A stretch of 64,000 bases of DNA from Rhodopseudomonas palustris HaA2 (GCF_000013365.1 NC_007778.1:2976001-3040000), one strand, 5' to 3'; shown: positions 7,527 to 18,430, numbered from the stretch's first letter. The notes: generated by a model from the sequence alone, not told the origin. Numbers and translations: made by a program.

Positions 7527-10500
7527 ATGAGCCAAGCCGGATTCGTCCATCTGCACGTTCACTCGGCCTATTCGCTGCTGAAAGGCTCGATGAAGATCGC
7601 GCGGCTGGCGGACCTCGCCAAGGCCGACCACCAGCCGGCGCTGGCGCTGACCGACACCGACAACATGTTCGGTGCGCTGGAATTCTCCGATAAGCTCGCG
7701 GGCAGCGGCATTCAGCCGATCGTCGGCCTCGAACTCGGCATCGACTTCGGCGACCAGGATCCGACCTCACGCAACGCGGCGCTGGCGGCGCCGGCGCGGG
7801 TGGTGCTGCTGGCGACGCGCGAGCGCGGCTACCGCAGCCTGATGCGGCTGAACTCGCGGGCCTTCCTCGAAACCCCGGTGAACCAGCCGCCGCACATCAA
7901 GTTCGACTGGCTGGATGGCGAGACCGACGACGTGATCGCGCTGACCGGCGGGCCGGAGGGGCCGATCTCGCTGGCGATGCTGACCGACCCGGCGCTCGGC
8001 CGGCTGCGCTGCGAGCGGCTGGCGCAGGCGTTCGGCGACCGGCTCTATGTCGAGCTGCAGCGCCACAACACCGATGTCGAACGGCGCGCCGAAGCCGGCC
8101 TGATCGACATCGCCTACGACATGGGGCTGCCGCTGGTCGCGACCAACGAGCCGCATTTCGCCACCGCCGACGATTTCGAGGCCCACGACGCGCTGCTGTG
8201 CATCGCCTCCGGCAAGCTGATCGCCGAGACCGATCGCGTCCAGCTCACGCCCGACCACCGCTTCAAGACCCGCGCCGAAATGGCGGTGCTGTTCGCCGAT
8301 TTGCCGGAGGCGCTGGCCTCGACGGTCGAGATCGCGCAGCGCTGCGCCTATCGGCCGCTGACCCGCAAGCCGATCCTGCCGCTGTTCACCGTCGGCGCCA
8401 GCGTCAACGACGCCGAGGAGGCGGCCGCCGCGGAAGCGGCCGAGCTGCGTCGCCAGGCCGAGCAGGGGCTCGCGGACCGCATGCGCGTCCACGGCCTGTC
8501 GCAGGGCATGACCGAAGAGGACTACCAGAAGCGCCTCGCCTTCGAACTCGACGTCATCACCCGGATGAAATACGCCGGCTACTTCCTGATCGTGTCGGAC
8601 TTCATCAAATGGGCCAAGGCCCACGGCATCCCGGTCGGGCCGGGCCGCGGCTCCGGTGCCGGCTCGCTGGTGGCGTATTCGCTGACCATCACCGACCTCG
8701 ATCCGATCCGCTTCGGTCTGCTGTTCGAGCGCTTCCTCAATCCGGAACGCGTCTCGATGCCGGACTTCGACATCGATTTCTGCCAGGACCGCCGCGGCGA
8801 AGTGATCGAATACGTCCAGCACCGTTACGGCCGCGACCAGGTCGCGCAGATCATCACCTTCGGCACGCTGCAGGCGCGCGGCGTGCTGCGCGACGTCGGC
8901 CGCGTGCTGCAGATGCCGTACGGCCAGGTCGACAAGCTGACCAAGCTGGTGCCGCAGAACCCGGCCGCACCCGTGTCGCTGAAGCAGGCGATCGAAAGCG
9001 AGCCGAAGCTTCAGGCGTTTCGCGACGAGGACCCGGTCGTCGCCCGCGCCTTCGACATCGCGCAGAAGCTCGAGGGCCTGACCCGGCACGCCTCGACCCA
9101 CGCCGCCGGCATCGTGATCGGCGATCGGCCGCTGTCCGATCTGGTGCCGATGTATCGCGATCCGAAATCAGACATGCCGGTCACCCAGTTCAACATGAAA
9201 TGGGTCGAGCCGGCGGGGCTGGTGAAGTTCGACTTCCTCGGCCTCAAGACGCTGACGGTGCTCGACGTCGCGGTGAAGCTCTTGAAGCAGCGCGACATCC
9301 ATATCGATCTGGCGACGCTGGGAATCGAGGACCCGGTCAGCTATCAGATGCTGGCGCGCGGCGACGTGGTCGGCGTGTTCCAGGTTGAAAGCCAGGGCAT
9401 GCGGCGTGCGCTGGTGGACATGCGCCCCGACCGCTTCGAGGACATCATCGCGCTGGTCGCGCTGTATCGCCCGGGCCCGATGGCGAACATTCCGACCTAT
9501 TGCGCCCGCAAACACGGCGACGAGGAGTCGGAATATCTGCATCCGATGCTGGAGCCGATCCTGAAGGAGACCTTCGGCGTCATCATCTACCAGGAACAGG
9601 TGATGCAGATCGCCCAGGTGATGGCCGGCTATTCGCTCGGCGAAGCCGACCTGCTGCGCCGCGCGATGGGCAAGAAGATCCGCGCCGAGATGGAGAAGCA
9701 GCGTGCCATCTTCGTCGAGGGCGCGACCAAGAACGGTGTGCCGAAGGACTCCGCCGACACCATCTTCGATCTGTTGGCGAAATTCGCCGACTACGGCTTC
9801 AACAAGAGCCACGCCGCCGCCTATGCGCTGGTGTCCTATCACACCGCCTACATGAAGGCGCATTATCCGGTCGAATTCATCGCGGCGTCGATGACGCTCG
9901 ACCTCAACAACACCGACAAGCTGTCGGAATTCCGCGCCGAGGCGCAGCGGCTCGGCATCAAGGTCGAGGCGCCGTCGGTCAATCGCTCCGGCCCGACCTT
10001 CGAGGTCGGCGCCAACACCATCTACTACGCGCTCGCCGGCCTGAAAGGCGTCGGCCTGCAGGCGGTGCAGATGATCGTCGAGGCGCGCGGCGACAAGCCG
10101 TTCGCCTCGCTCGCGGATTTCGCAGCGCGGGTCAATCCGCGCGCGATCAACAAGCGGGTGATCGAAAGCCTCGCGGCCGCCGGCGCGTTCGATTGTCTCG
10201 ACAGTAATCGCGCGCGGGTGTTCGCCGGCGCCGACGCGATCATCGCCGCCTGCCAGCGCAGCCACGAGGCCGCGACCTCAGGCCAGAACGACATGTTCGG
10301 CGGGCTCGCCGACGCGCCGCAGGTGGTGCTGCCGCAGATCGAGCCGTGGCTGCCGGCGGAGCGGCTGCGGCGCGAATACGACGCGATCGGCTTCTTCCTG
10401 TCCGGCCACCCGCTCGACGATTACGCCACCGCGCTGAAGCGGCTGCGGGTGCAGTCCTGGGCGGAATTCTGCAAGGCGGTGAAATCCGGCGCCACCGCCG

Positions 10501-10982
10501 GCAAGGTCGCCGCCACCGTGGTGTCGCGGATGGAGCGGCGCACCAAGACCGGCAACAAGATGGGCATCATGGGCCTGTCCGACCCGACCGGGCATTTCGA
10601 GGCGGTGCTGTTCTCCGAGGGGCTCGCGCAATATCGCGACGTGCTGGAGCCGGGCGCCGCGGTGCTGCTGCAACTCGGCGCCGAACTGCAGGGCGAGGAC
10701 GTTCGCGCCCGCGTGCTGCACGCCGAGCCGCTCGACGCCGCCGCCGCCAAGACCCAGAAGGGGCTGCGGATCTTCCTGCGCGACACCAAGCCGCTCGATT
10801 CGATCACGAAGCGGCTGCAGCCGCCGGAATCGAAGGTCTCGGGGGGCAATATCGCGCTGGTGCTGAGGCTCGATCCGCACACCGAGGTCGAATTCGAGTT
10901 GCCGGGCCGGTTTCAGGTTTCGCCGCAGATCGCCGGCGCGATCAAGGCGGTCACCGGCGTGGAACTGGTCGAGACGCTGTAA
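7527..10982 (+). CDS. dnaE: DNA polymerase III alpha subunit
   Basis: This 1151-residue protein is the replicative polymerase catalytic subunit (DnaE1). The N-terminal PHP domain starts HLHVHSAYSLLKGS (residues 8-21). The C-family polymerase core has GRGSGAGSLVAYSL and the catalytic acidic motif PDFDIDFCQDRRGE beginning at residue 412. Tandem helix-hairpin-helix and OB-fold segments follow, with GKVAATVVSRMERRTKTGNK typical of the OB region. I start at ATG 7527 (MSQAGFVHLH), because sequence further upstream in this frame is shadow coding. Length and sequence fit DnaE1 rather than the mutasome DnaE2. SOS boxes upstream of the small gene could affect its transcription if there is read-through. 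Confidence 0.96.
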   Translation: MSQAGFVHLHVHSAYSLLKGSMKIARLADLAKADHQPALALTDTDNMFGALEFSDKLAGSGIQPIVGLELGIDFGDQDPTSRNAALAAPARVVLLATRERGYRSLMRLNSRAFLETPVNQPPHIKFDWLDGETDDVIALTGGPEGPISLAMLTDPALGRLRCERLAQAFGDRLYVELQRHNTDVERRAEAGLIDIAYDMGLPLVATNEPHFATADDFEAHDALLCIASGKLIAETDRVQLTPDHRFKTRAEMAVLFADLPEALASTVEIAQRCAYRPLTRKPILPLFTVGASVNDAEEAAAAEAAELRRQAEQGLADRMRVHGLSQGMTEEDYQKRLAFELDVITRMKYAGYFLIVSDFIKWAKAHGIPVGPGRGSGAGSLVAYSLTITDLDPIRFGLLFERFLNPERVSMPDFDIDFCQDRRGEVIEYVQHRYGRDQVAQIITFGTLQARGVLRDVGRVLQMPYGQVDKLTKLVPQNPAAPVSLKQAIESEPKLQAFRDEDPVVARAFDIAQKLEGLTRHASTHAAGIVIGDRPLSDLVPMYRDPKSDMPVTQFNMKWVEPAGLVKFDFLGLKTLTVLDVAVKLLKQRDIHIDLATLGIEDPVSYQMLARGDVVGVFQVESQGMRRALVDMRPDRFEDIIALVALYRPGPMANIPTYCARKHGDEESEYLHPMLEPILKETFGVIIYQEQVMQIAQVMAGYSLGEADLLRRAMGKKIRAEMEKQRAIFVEGATKNGVPKDSADTIFDLLAKFADYGFNKSHAAAYALVSYHTAYMKAHYPVEFIAASMTLDLNNTDKLSEFRAEAQRLGIKVEAPSVNRSGPTFEVGANTIYYALAGLKGVGLQAVQMIVEARGDKPFASLADFAARVNPRAINKRVIESLAAAGAFDCLDSNRARVFAGADAIIAACQRSHEAATSGQNDMFGGLADAPQVVLPQIEPWLPAERLRREYDAIGFFLSGHPLDDYATALKRLRVQSWAEFCKAVKSGATAGKVAATVVSRMERRTKTGNKMGIMGLSDPTGHFEAVLFSEGLAQYRDVLEPGAAVLLQLGAELQGEDVRARVLHAEPLDAAAAKTQKGLRIFLRDTKPLDSITKRLQPPESKVSGGNIALVLRLDPHTEVEFELPGRFQVSPQIAGAIKAVTGVELVETL

Positions 10983-11117
10983 GGCCGGGTCGTCCGGCGC
11001 TGCGGCGACTTCCAGAGCGCGATGGCCCTGAACAGCCTGTCGCCTGTCGCGGGCCTTTCGCGGCCGCGCGGCACCCGTTATGAAAGGTTCACAGGGACTG
11101 CGCGTCAGGAGAACAGT

Positions 11118-12008
11118 ATGGCAGCCAAGACGAATTTCCGGGGGTCGTTCACCGCCTTGGTCACGCCTTTCAAGGATGGTGCGCTCGACGAGCAGGCGTT
11201 TCGCAGTCTGGTCCAATGGCAGATCGCGGAAGGGACCCACGGACTGGTGCCGGTCGGGACCACAGGGGAAAGCCCGACGCTGAGCCATGACGAGCACCAC
11301 AAGGTCGTGGAATGGTGCGTCGAGGAGGCGAAGGGACGGGTGCCGGTGATCGCGGGGGCCGGATCGAACTCCACGCGCGAAGCCGTCGAACTCGCCAGGC
11401 ACGCCGAGCAGGCGGGCGCGGACGCCGTCCTGGTGGTGACGCCGTATTACAACAAGCCCACCCAGGAGGGCATGTATCAGCACTTCAAGGCGGTCAACGA
11501 CGCGATCGGGATTCCGATCATCATCTACAACATCCCGCCGCGCTCCGTCGTCGACATGTCGGTCGACACCATGAGCCGGCTGTACGAGCTGAAGAACATC
11601 GCCGGCGTCAAGGACGCCACCGCCAATCTCGGACGGGTGTCGCAGCAGCGCCACGCGATGGGCCCCGATTTCATCCAGCTCTCCGGCGAGGACATGACCG
11701 CGCTGGCCTATATGGCAGCCGGCGGCCATGGCTGCATCTCGGTGGTGTCGAATATCGCGCCGAAGCTCTGCGCCGACCTCATGGGCGCGGTACTGGCCGG
11801 CGACTATCCCGGCGCATTGAAGATTCAGGATCGCCTGGTGCCGCTGCACGATGCGGTGTTCAAGGAGCCCGGCGTGGCGGGCGCCAAGCACGGCTTGACT
11901 CTGCTCGGCCGGATCCGGGAAGAGGTGCGGCTGCCGCTGATGCCGGTGACCGAGCCGACCGGCGCCACGATCCGCGCCGCCATGATGCATGCCGGACTGC
12001 TGAACTGA
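11118..12008 (+). CDS. dapA: 4-Hydroxy-tetrahydrodipicolinate synthase
   Basis: This 296-residue TIM-barrel aldolase condenses pyruvate with aspartate semialdehyde in the lysine/diaminopimelate pathway. The Schiff-base lysine is Lys165 in AGVKDAT and the catalytic Tyr137 lies in IIIYNIPPR; the [10 protein letters not shown] loop (48-57) binds pyruvate. The start is ATG 11118, preceded by AGGAG; in-frame codons further upstream lack the conserved family start. The 135-base gap after dnaE suggests its own promoter. mscL follows after 51 bases. Confidence 0.97.
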   Translation: MAAKTNFRGSFTALVTPFKDGALDEQAFRSLVQWQIAEGTHGLVPVGTTGESPTLSHDEHHKVVEWCVEEAKGRVPVIAGAGSNSTREAVELARHAEQAGADAVLVVTPYYNKPTQEGMYQHFKAVNDAIGIPIIIYNIPPRSVVDMSVDTMSRLYELKNIAGVKDATANLGRVSQQRHAMGPDFIQLSGEDMTALAYMAAGGHGCISVVSNIAPKLCADLMGAVLAGDYPGALKIQDRLVPLHDAVFKEPGVAGAKHGLTLLGRIREEVRLPLMPVTEPTGATIRAAMMHAGLLN

Positions 12009-12059
12009 TTCACGCGGAATTGCAGGACAGGCTGCGCAACGACCAGGGCCGAGGGCGGT

Positions 12060-12491
12060 ATGTTCAAGGAATTCCGTGAATTCGCGATGAAGGGCAACGT
12101 CGTCGACCTCGCGGTCGGCGTCATCATCGGTGCGGCGTTCGGCGGCATCGTCAGTTCGCTGGTGGCCGACGTCATCATGCCGATCATCGGCGCGATCACC
12201 GGCGGGCTCGATTTCTCGAACTACTTCACGCCGCTGTCGAAGGCGGTGACGGCGAACACGCTGGTGGAAGCGAAGAAGCAGGGCGCGGTGCTGGCCTGGG
12301 GCAGCTTTCTCACGCTGACGCTGAACTTCCTGATCGTCGCCTTCGTGCTGTTCCTGGTGGTGCGGGCGATGAACCGGCTGAAGCGCAAGGACGAGGCCGC
12401 CCCCGCGCCGCCGGCGAAGCCGACCCCGGAGCAGGAACTGCTCGCCGAGATACGCGATATCCTGAAGAGCGGCAGCCGCCCGCAGGCTTGA
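12060..12491 (+). CDS. mscL: Large-conductance mechanosensitive channel
   Basis: This 143-residue inner-membrane channel opens under hypo-osmotic shock. The N-terminal helix [21 protein letters not shown] is the family hallmark, followed by TM1 with the glycine-rich pore lining ([15 protein letters not shown]) and TM2 around [18 protein letters not shown]. The C-terminal cytoplasmic helix carries the usual [14 protein letters not shown] bundle segment. It sits between dapA and smpB with short gaps, a neighbourhood without obvious functional link. Confidence 0.97.
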   Translation: MFKEFREFAMKGNVVDLAVGVIIGAAFGGIVSSLVADVIMPIIGAITGGLDFSNYFTPLSKAVTANTLVEAKKQGAVLAWGSFLTLTLNFLIVAFVLFLVVRAMNRLKRKDEAAPAPPAKPTPEQELLAEIRDILKSGSRPQA

Positions 12492-12528
12492 GCCTGCAGC
12501 GGAGCGGCGACAACGAGGTTCAGCCGCA

Positions 12529-13002
12529 ATGGCCGAGAAGAACGAACGCGCGATCAAGGTGGTCGCGGAGAACCGCAAGGCGCGGTTCAACTACGCGATC
12601 GAGGACACCGTCGAGGCCGGCATTTCGCTGACCGGCACCGAGGTGAAATCGGTCCGCGGCGGCAAGGCGACGATTGCCGAATCCTACGCGGATTCCCGCG
12701 GCGGCGAGATCTGGCTGATCAACGCCACCATCCCGGAATATCTGCAGGCCAACCGCTTCAATCACGAGCCGAAGCGGCCGCGCAAATTGCTGCTGCACAG
12801 GAAGCAGATCAACAAGCTGATGGGCGCGATCGAGCGCCAGGGCATGACGTTGGTGCCGCTGAAACTGTATTTCAACGAGAAGGGGCGCGCCAAGCTGCTG
12901 CTGGCGCTCGCCAAGGGCAAGCAGCTGCACGACAAGCGCGAGACCGAGAAGAAGCGCGACTGGAGTCGCGAGAAGGGACGATTGCTGCGGGCGCGGGGCT
13001 GA
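12529..13002 (+). CDS. smpB: SsrA-binding protein
   Basis: This 157-residue protein binds tmRNA and rescues stalled ribosomes. It shows the family segments [20 protein letters not shown], a conserved Asn-His motif region ([18 protein letters not shown]) and the lysine/arginine-rich tail ([18 protein letters not shown]) that inserts into the decoding site. Length is normal. It lies 37 bases after mscL; the next genes are convergent on the minus strand. Confidence 0.97.
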   Translation: MAEKNERAIKVVAENRKARFNYAIEDTVEAGISLTGTEVKSVRGGKATIAESYADSRGGEIWLINATIPEYLQANRFNHEPKRPRKLLLHRKQINKLMGAIERQGMTLVPLKLYFNEKGRAKLLLALAKGKQLHDKRETEKKRDWSREKGRLLRARG

Positions 13003-13032
13003 GGCGCTGCGCAGGACAGCCGCTCGGCGCGA

Positions 13033-13704
13033 CTACGCGTCCAGATCGGCGCGCACCCGCGCGAACACGTCTTGAAACATCTTCGGCGTCAACACGCGGG
13101 TGTTGGTGTTGTAGCGCGAGCAATGATAGCTGTCGTACAGCCGCAGCGCCCCGGCGTCGTGGACCGCGCCGTGTCCGAACGGTGCCTGTGAGGCCCGAAG
13201 GCCGAGGGCCTTCAGCGTCGAATCATGCGCGATCCGGCCGAGCAGCACGATCGCGCGCAGCTTCGGCATGGTTTCGATCGTGGCGGCCAGAAAGCGCCGG
13301 CAGGTGTTGATCTCGACGGGCAGGGGCTTGTTCTGCGGCGGCACGCAGCGCACCGCATTGCTGATCCGGCAGCCCACGAGACGCAGCCCGTCGTCGGGGC
13401 GAGCCTGGAATTGGCCCGTCGCAAAGCCGTAGTCGATCAATGTCGCATAGAGCAGATCGCCGGCATAGTCGCCGGTGAACGGACGGCCGGTCCGATTGGC
13501 CCCTTGCACGCCGGGTGCGAGACCGACGATCAGCAGCGCGGCATCGGCATCGCCGAACGAGGGCACCGGCGCATTGTGCCAGCCGGGCTCGCGCGCCCGA
13601 AGCTCGTGGCGGAACTCCGCGAGCCTGGGACACATCGGGCAATCCCGATCGGGTTCGGTGATCGGACGAAGGACGCCGGCCCGTGGGCCGCGCGTCGCAG
13701 CCAT
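13033..13704 (-). CDS. Uracil-DNA glycosylase, family 5 (UDGb) type
   Basis: This 223-residue protein resembles Fe-S uracil-DNA glycosylases. Cys22 and Cys25 (DCPMCPRL) with two later cysteines (AVRCVPP, NTCRRF) would hold a 4Fe-4S cluster. Motif A reads GLAPGVQGANRTGRPFTGD, which lacks the polar water-activating Asp/Asn of families 1 and 4 and fits family 5. Motif B is YHCSRYNTNTRVLT. The enzyme removes uracil and other deaminated bases. I choose ATG 13704, one base after the upstream NYN stop; an in-frame GTG at 13728 would overlap that gene. Confidence 0.85.
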   Translation of the reverse strand: MAATRGPRAGVLRPITEPDRDCPMCPRLAEFRHELRAREPGWHNAPVPSFGDADAALLIVGLAPGVQGANRTGRPFTGDYAGDLLYATLIDYGFATGQFQARPDDGLRLVGCRISNAVRCVPPQNKPLPVEINTCRRFLAATIETMPKLRAIVLLGRIAHDSTLKALGLRASQAPFGHGAVHDAGALRLYDSYHCSRYNTNTRVLTPKMFQDVFARVRADLDA

Positions 13705-13705
13705 C

Positions 13706-14335
13706 TCAGTCTTCAAAATCGTCGTCACCGCCCCTGGGCGCCATCGCAGCCGAGCGCTGCAGGAACTGCGGCGTGTGGCGCGGTTCGCGCGGCGGCGGGC
13801 GATCGGCCGGATCGCGGCCGATTTTCGACTGAAGCTCTACCAGGTCGGTGAAGACATCGGCCTGACGCCGGAGTTCGTCGGCGATCATCGGCGGTTGGCT
13901 GGAGATCGTCGAGATCACCGTGACGCGGACGCCACGGCGCTGGACGGCTTCAACCAGCGACCGGAAGTCGCCGTCACCGGAGAACAGCACCATCTGGTCG
14001 ATGTGCTCGGCGAGTTCCATGGCGTCGACCGCGAGTTCGATATCCATGTTGCCCTTGACCTTGCGGCGGCCGCTGGCGTCGATGAATTCCTTGGTCGCCT
14101 TGGTGACCACGGTGTAGCCGTTGTAGTCGAGCCAATCGATCAGCGGGCGAATCGAGGAATATTCCTGATCCTCGATGATGGCGGTGTAGTAAAAGGCGCG
14201 GATCAACGTGCCGCGACTGTGAAATTCCTTGAGCAGACGTTTGTAATCGATATCGAAACCGAGTGTTTTCGCAGTCGCATAAAGGTTGGCGCCATCGATG
14301 AACAGCGCGATTTTGTTGCTCGCAGGGGTGGACAT
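13706..14335 (-). CDS. NYN-domain (LabA/DUF88-like) nuclease
   Basis: This 209-residue protein has a NYN (PIN-like) domain with the acidic residues of the metal site in ALFIDGANLY, NMDIELAVDAM and LFSGDGDFRSLV. The last ~45 residues are a disordered proline/arginine tail ending in acidic residues. LabA-type NYN proteins are believed to be RNases; the target here is unknown. Its gene is followed one base later by the uracil-DNA glycosylase gene, so they are co-transcribed. It is divergent from rpoZ, with 358 bases between. Confidence 0.88.
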   Translation of the reverse strand: MSTPASNKIALFIDGANLYATAKTLGFDIDYKRLLKEFHSRGTLIRAFYYTAIIEDQEYSSIRPLIDWLDYNGYTVVTKATKEFIDASGRRKVKGNMDIELAVDAMELAEHIDQMVLFSGDGDFRSLVEAVQRRGVRVTVISTISSQPPMIADELRRQADVFTDLVELQSKIGRDPADRPPPREPRHTPQFLQRSAAMAPRGGDDDFED

Positions 14336-14693
14336 CCAGATCTCTCGTGTTTCTGTCGTTAGGTCTTTGGCGTGGCAGAATGGCCAAGCGTTAAAGTCAA
14401 ATTTTCACCAATAACCGTCAGTTTGGGCTGCCGGCACAATCTTCAACAGCAGGAAGCATCGACCGGTATTGTATACTCTTCTTCCCGAAAAGAAGCCTTT
14501 TGTTGTCGAACCCGTGTTCGTCCCAGTGGATGGCCGCAACCGGCGACCGAGTGTCGTGTGCATGACGCGTGTTTTGGCATTATCAGAGTGGGGGTTCACG
14601 GCCAAATGACAAAATGGTTCTTGCGCATCACGTCAACCCCCTATACCTAAGCCAGATACCCGCATTTTGGTCCTTTGAACGGAGCGACTGGCG
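14336..14693. other. Intergenic region between the NYN gene and rpoZ
   Basis: This is a comparatively AT-rich divergent region without a convincing gene on either strand. It holds a small inverted repeat CTTCTT/AAGAAG near 14480-14497 followed by a short T-run, and a palindromic GTATTGTATAC nearby. The promoters for both divergent genes should be here, but I see no pair of -35 and -10 boxes good enough to call. A small RNA in this space is possible but unsupported. Confidence 0.5.
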
Positions 14694-15086
14694 ATGGCGC
14701 GCGTCACCGTGGAAGATTGTATTGATAAGGTCGACAACCGTTTCGACCTGGTCCTGCTGGCGGCGCATCGTGCGCGCATGATTTCGTCCGGCTCGCAGCT
14801 CACAATCGACCGTGACAACGACAAGAATCCCGTTGTTTCGCTTCGAGAAATTGCCGAGCAGACGGTCTCGCCGGAAGACCTCAAAGAGGAACTCGTGCAC
14901 TCGCTGCAGAAGTTCGTCGAGGTCGATGAGCCGGAACAGGATACCGTTCCGCTGATCGGATCGGCCGGCGCCAGCGTCGATGCCGACGACACCGAGGTGG
15001 CGCTGGAGCGCATGACCGAGGAAGAGCTTCTCAAGGGTCTGGAAGGCCTGGCGCCCCCGGAAGAGCAGCCCGAGGAAGACGAATAG
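14694..15086 (+). CDS. rpoZ: RNA polymerase omega subunit
   Basis: This 130-residue protein begins [20 protein letters not shown], the diagnostic omega start, followed by the conserved RARMIS and [10 protein letters not shown] segments that bind beta-prime. The C-terminal half is an acidic extension (EEEL...[10 protein letters not shown]) common in alphaproteobacteria. Omega contributes to ppGpp binding on RNA polymerase, and the ppGpp enzyme gene rsh is next downstream, though a strong terminator lies between. The start has an ACGGAG site nearby. Confidence 0.97.
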   Translation: MARVTVEDCIDKVDNRFDLVLLAAHRARMISSGSQLTIDRDNDKNPVVSLREIAEQTVSPEDLKEELVHSLQKFVEVDEPEQDTVPLIGSAGASVDADDTEVALERMTEEELLKGLEGLAPPEEQPEEDE

Positions 15087-15120
15087 GCGCAGAGCGCCGT
15101 CGCTCTCCTGTCCCGAATTC

Positions 15121-15156
15121 GAACAAACGGCCCGGATCACTCCGGGCCGTTTGTTC
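15121..15156 (+). terminator. Rho-independent terminator after rpoZ
   Basis: A perfect 16-base stem (GAACAAACGGCCCGGA with its exact complement) encloses the loop TCAC. The 3' side of the stem itself is T-rich (GTTTGTTC). It lies 35 bases after the rpoZ stop and should uncouple rpoZ from rsh. Confidence 0.85.
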
Positions 15157-15335
15157 TGTGGTCGGGCAAAATGCCTTGCGGTCGATCAAACCTTTGTCGG
15201 ATGGCAGGTTTTCGCATTCGCCTGTCTTCCCATCATGACAAAACGCTTTACTGTTAAGCAGTCGGATTTCCAAAAGATCTGAAGTGTCGACCGGTGTAGT
15301 CCGTGGCGCCCGGCGCCGCGATTGAGGTTTGTTCG

Positions 15336-17621
15336 ATGGCGTCAGGCCGCCGCATCCCGAGACAGGTGGAGGCCGTGGCCGATGCGGCCACCGTGGCCAC
15401 GCCCGTCGTCGTCCCGCCGAAGCCGCGCGGCGCGCGCGCCAGGATGATGCGACAATACGACCTCGTCGAACTGGTTCGGAATTACAATCCGAACACCGAC
15501 GAAGACATGCTCAACCGTGCCTATGTCTACGCGATGAAGGCGCATGGCGAGCAGACCCGCGCCTCGGGCGATCCGTATTTCTCGCATCCGCTCGAAGTCG
15601 CGGCGATTCTCACCAATCTCAAGCTCGACGACGCCACCATCGTCGCGGCGCTGCTGCACGACACGATCGAAGACACCGAGGCGACCCGGACCGAGATCGA
15701 CAAATTGTTCGGCCATGAGATCGGCTCGCTGGTCGAGGGGCTGACCAAGCTGAAGCGGCTCGAACTGGTGTCGCGCGAGGCCAAGCAGGCGGAGAACCTT
15801 CGCAAGCTGCTGCTGGCAATCGCCGACGACGTTCGCGTGCTGCTGATCAAGCTCGCCGACCGCCTGCACAACATGCGCACGCTGGACTTCGTGCCTCCGG
15901 CGGCGCGCCAACGCATCGCCGAAGAAACGCTCGACATCTACGCACCGCTCGCAGGCCGTATGGGCATGCAGGAGATGCGCGAGGAGCTGGAGGACCTGTC
16001 GTTCCGGACGCTGGATCCCGAGGCGTTCGCGGTGGTGATGCAGCGGCTCGACGCTTTGGCCGAGCGCAATCGCAATCTGATCGGTGAGATCGAAACGCAG
16101 CTCTGCGCCAACCTCGCCAACAACGGCATCGCCGCCGAGGTCACCGGCCGGCGCAAGCGGCCGTTTTCGATCTGGACCAAGATGGAGCGCAAGTCGGTCG
16201 GCTTCGAACAGCTGTCGGACATCTACGGCTTCCGCGTCGTGCTCAACGACATCGAGGCCTGCTACCGCGCGCTCGGCGTGGTCCATACGACGTGGCCGAT
16301 GGTGCCTGGACGGTTCAAGGACTACATCTCGACGCCGAAGCAGAACGACTATCGTTCGCTGCACACGACGGTGATCGGCCCGGGCCAGCAGCGCGTCGAG
16401 CTGCAATTCCGTACCCAGGACATGAACCAGATTGCCGAATACGGCATCGCCGCGCACGCTTTCTACAAGGACGGCGTCGGCTCGCCGACCGAACTGCTCA
16501 ATCGCGAATCCAACGCCTTCGCCTGGTTGCGCCACACCGTCGAGATGCTGTCCGAGAGTACGAACCCGGAGGAATTCCTCGAGCACACCAAGCTCGAGCT
16601 GTTCCACGACCAGGTGTTCTGCTTCACGCCGAAGGGCAAGCTGATCGCGTTGCCGCGGGCCGCCAACGTCATCGATTTCGCCTATGCGGTGCATACCGAC
16701 GTCGGCAACAGCGCGGTCGGCTGCAAGATCAACGGCAAATTCGCGCCGCTGTCGTCGGAATTGCAGAACGGCGACGAGGTCGAGGTGCTGACGTCCAGCG
16801 TGCAGTCGGCGCCGCCGGCGGCGTGGGAGTCGCTGGCGCGAACCGGCAAGGCGCGCGCCGCGATCCGCCGCGCCACCCGCACGGCGATGCGCGACCAATA
16901 TGCGGGCCTCGGCCGCCGCATCGTCGAACGGCTGTTCGCGCGCGCCAAGATCGAATACGCCGACGACAAGCTCAGGGGTGCGCTGCCGCGGCTGGCGCGG
17001 GCCTCCATCGAGGAGGTGATGGCCTCCGTCGGGCGCGGTGAAATGAAAGCGTCCGACGTCGCCCGCGCGATGTATCCCGACTACAAGGAAGAGCGCATCG
17101 CGCGGTTCGGCGGCAAGAAGCCCGAAAAGGCGGGGACCAAGGCCGTCGGTGAACCGAGCAAGGTGGGCGCCGCAGTGCCGATCGGCGGGATTCACTCCGG
17201 ATTGCCGGTGAAGTTCGCGCCGGACGGCGGCGCGGTGCCCGGTGATCGCATCATCGGCATCGTCACGCCGGGCGAGGGCATCACCATCTATCCGATCCAC
17301 TCGCCGGCGCTGAAGGACTTCGAGGAAGAGCCGGAGCGCTGGCTCGATGTGAAGTGGGACATCGACGAGACCACGCCGCAGCGCTTCCCGGCGCGGCTGT
17401 TCGTGCAGAACGTCAACGAGCCCGGCAGCCTCGCGCAGATCGCCGGCGTGATCGCCGAGCACGACGGCAATATCGACAACATCAACATGAGCCGCCGTTC
17501 GCCGGACTTCACCGAACTCACCATCGATCTCGAGGTCTACGACCTCAAGCATCTCAGCGCCATCATCGCCCAGCTTCGCGCCAAGGCGGTCGTGGCCCAC
17601 GTCGAGCGCGTCAATGGATAG
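15336..17621 (+). CDS. rsh: Bifunctional (p)ppGpp synthetase/hydrolase RelA/SpoT (Rsh)
   Basis: This 761-residue protein makes and degrades (p)ppGpp in the stringent response. The hydrolase HD domain is intact ([26 protein letters not shown]), followed by the synthetase domain ([49 protein letters not shown]), a TGS domain ([27 protein letters not shown]) and a C-terminal ACT domain ending near VERVNG. Having both domains intact fits the single bifunctional Rsh of alphaproteobacteria. I use ATG 15336, with GAGG eight bases before, rather than the GTG at 15303. Confidence 0.95.
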   Translation: MASGRRIPRQVEAVADAATVATPVVVPPKPRGARARMMRQYDLVELVRNYNPNTDEDMLNRAYVYAMKAHGEQTRASGDPYFSHPLEVAAILTNLKLDDATIVAALLHDTIEDTEATRTEIDKLFGHEIGSLVEGLTKLKRLELVSREAKQAENLRKLLLAIADDVRVLLIKLADRLHNMRTLDFVPPAARQRIAEETLDIYAPLAGRMGMQEMREELEDLSFRTLDPEAFAVVMQRLDALAERNRNLIGEIETQLCANLANNGIAAEVTGRRKRPFSIWTKMERKSVGFEQLSDIYGFRVVLNDIEACYRALGVVHTTWPMVPGRFKDYISTPKQNDYRSLHTTVIGPGQQRVELQFRTQDMNQIAEYGIAAHAFYKDGVGSPTELLNRESNAFAWLRHTVEMLSESTNPEEFLEHTKLELFHDQVFCFTPKGKLIALPRAANVIDFAYAVHTDVGNSAVGCKINGKFAPLSSELQNGDEVEVLTSSVQSAPPAAWESLARTGKARAAIRRATRTAMRDQYAGLGRRIVERLFARAKIEYADDKLRGALPRLARASIEEVMASVGRGEMKASDVARAMYPDYKEERIARFGGKKPEKAGTKAVGEPSKVGAAVPIGGIHSGLPVKFAPDGGAVPGDRIIGIVTPGEGITIYPIHSPALKDFEEEPERWLDVKWDIDETTPQRFPARLFVQNVNEPGSLAQIAGVIAEHDGNIDNINMSRRSPDFTELTIDLEVYDLKHLSAIIAQLRAKAVVAHVERVNG

Positions 17622-17665
17622 CGCGGCGCCGCAAGTCCTTCCGTAGTACGTCCCGCAGGTTCAAC

Positions 17666-18430
17666 ATGCCGAAATCCTCTCCTCTGCGTCTTGGGGTCAA
17701 CATCGATCACATCGCCACGGTCCGCAATGCGCGCGGCGGTCGCCATCCCGATCCGGTGCGCGCGGCGCTGACCGCGATCGAGGCCGGCGCCGACGGCATC
17801 ACGGCGCATCTGCGCGAGGATCGCCGCCACATTCGCGACAACGACATGGAGCGGTTGAAGGCGGAGATTTCCAAGCCGCTGAATTTCGAGATGGCGGCGA
17901 CGCCGGACATGGTCCGGATCGCGCTCGGCGTGAAGCCTCACGCCGTCTGCCTGGTTCCGGAGCGGCGCGAAGAACTCACCACCGAGGGCGGCCTCGATGT
18001 CGTCGGCCAGCGCGACTCGCTGGCGCCGTCGATCGCGCGATTCAACGATGCCGGCATCCGGGTGTCGCTGTTCATCGCCGCCGATCCGGCACAGATCGAG
18101 ATGGCCGCCAAACTGAAGGCCCCGGCGATCGAACTGCACACCGGCGCCTGGTGCGACGCCATCACCGACGACGAACCGGCCAAGGTCGCCGAGGAGTGGC
18201 GGCGAATCGTCGCCGGCGCCGCGCTGGCGCAGTCGGCCGGGCTCGAGGTCCACGCCGGTCACGGCCTCGACTACGCCACCGCCGAGACGATCGCGGCGCT
18301 GCCGCAGATCGTGGAGCTCAATATCGGCTTCTACATGATCGGCGAGGCGCTGTTCGTCGGCCTCGGCGAAACGGTGAAGGCGATGCGGTCGGCGATGGAC
18401 CGTGGCCGTGCCAGGGTGATCGCGGCATGA
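17666..18430 (+). CDS. pdxJ: Pyridoxine 5'-phosphate synthase
   Basis: This 254-residue TIM barrel condenses 1-deoxyxylulose 5-phosphate with 3-amino-1-hydroxyacetone phosphate in the DXP-dependent vitamin B6 pathway. It opens [18 protein letters not shown] with the family catalytic histidine and shows [12 protein letters not shown], the NFEMA segment and the phosphate-binding [11 protein letters not shown]. The start at 17666 fits the usual length; it is 44 bases after rsh. It overlaps acpS by four bases (ATGA), so the two are coupled. Confidence 0.97.
   Translation: MPKSSPLRLGVNIDHIATVRNARGGRHPDPVRAALTAIEAGADGITAHLREDRRHIRDNDMERLKAEISKPLNFEMAATPDMVRIALGVKPHAVCLVPERREELTTEGGLDVVGQRDSLAPSIARFNDAGIRVSLFIAADPAQIEMAAKLKAPAIELHTGAWCDAITDDEPAKVAEEWRRIVAGAALAQSAGLEVHAGHGLDYATAETIAALPQIVELNIGFYMIGEALFVGLGETVKAMRSAMDRGRARVIAA

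Noticed and set aside
7527-10982. Possibility that this is the mutasome polymerase DnaE2 because of the SOS boxes upstream
   Set aside because: Length (1151 residues) and motifs fit DnaE1, and no imuA/imuB genes are nearby; the SOS boxes belong to the small gene.
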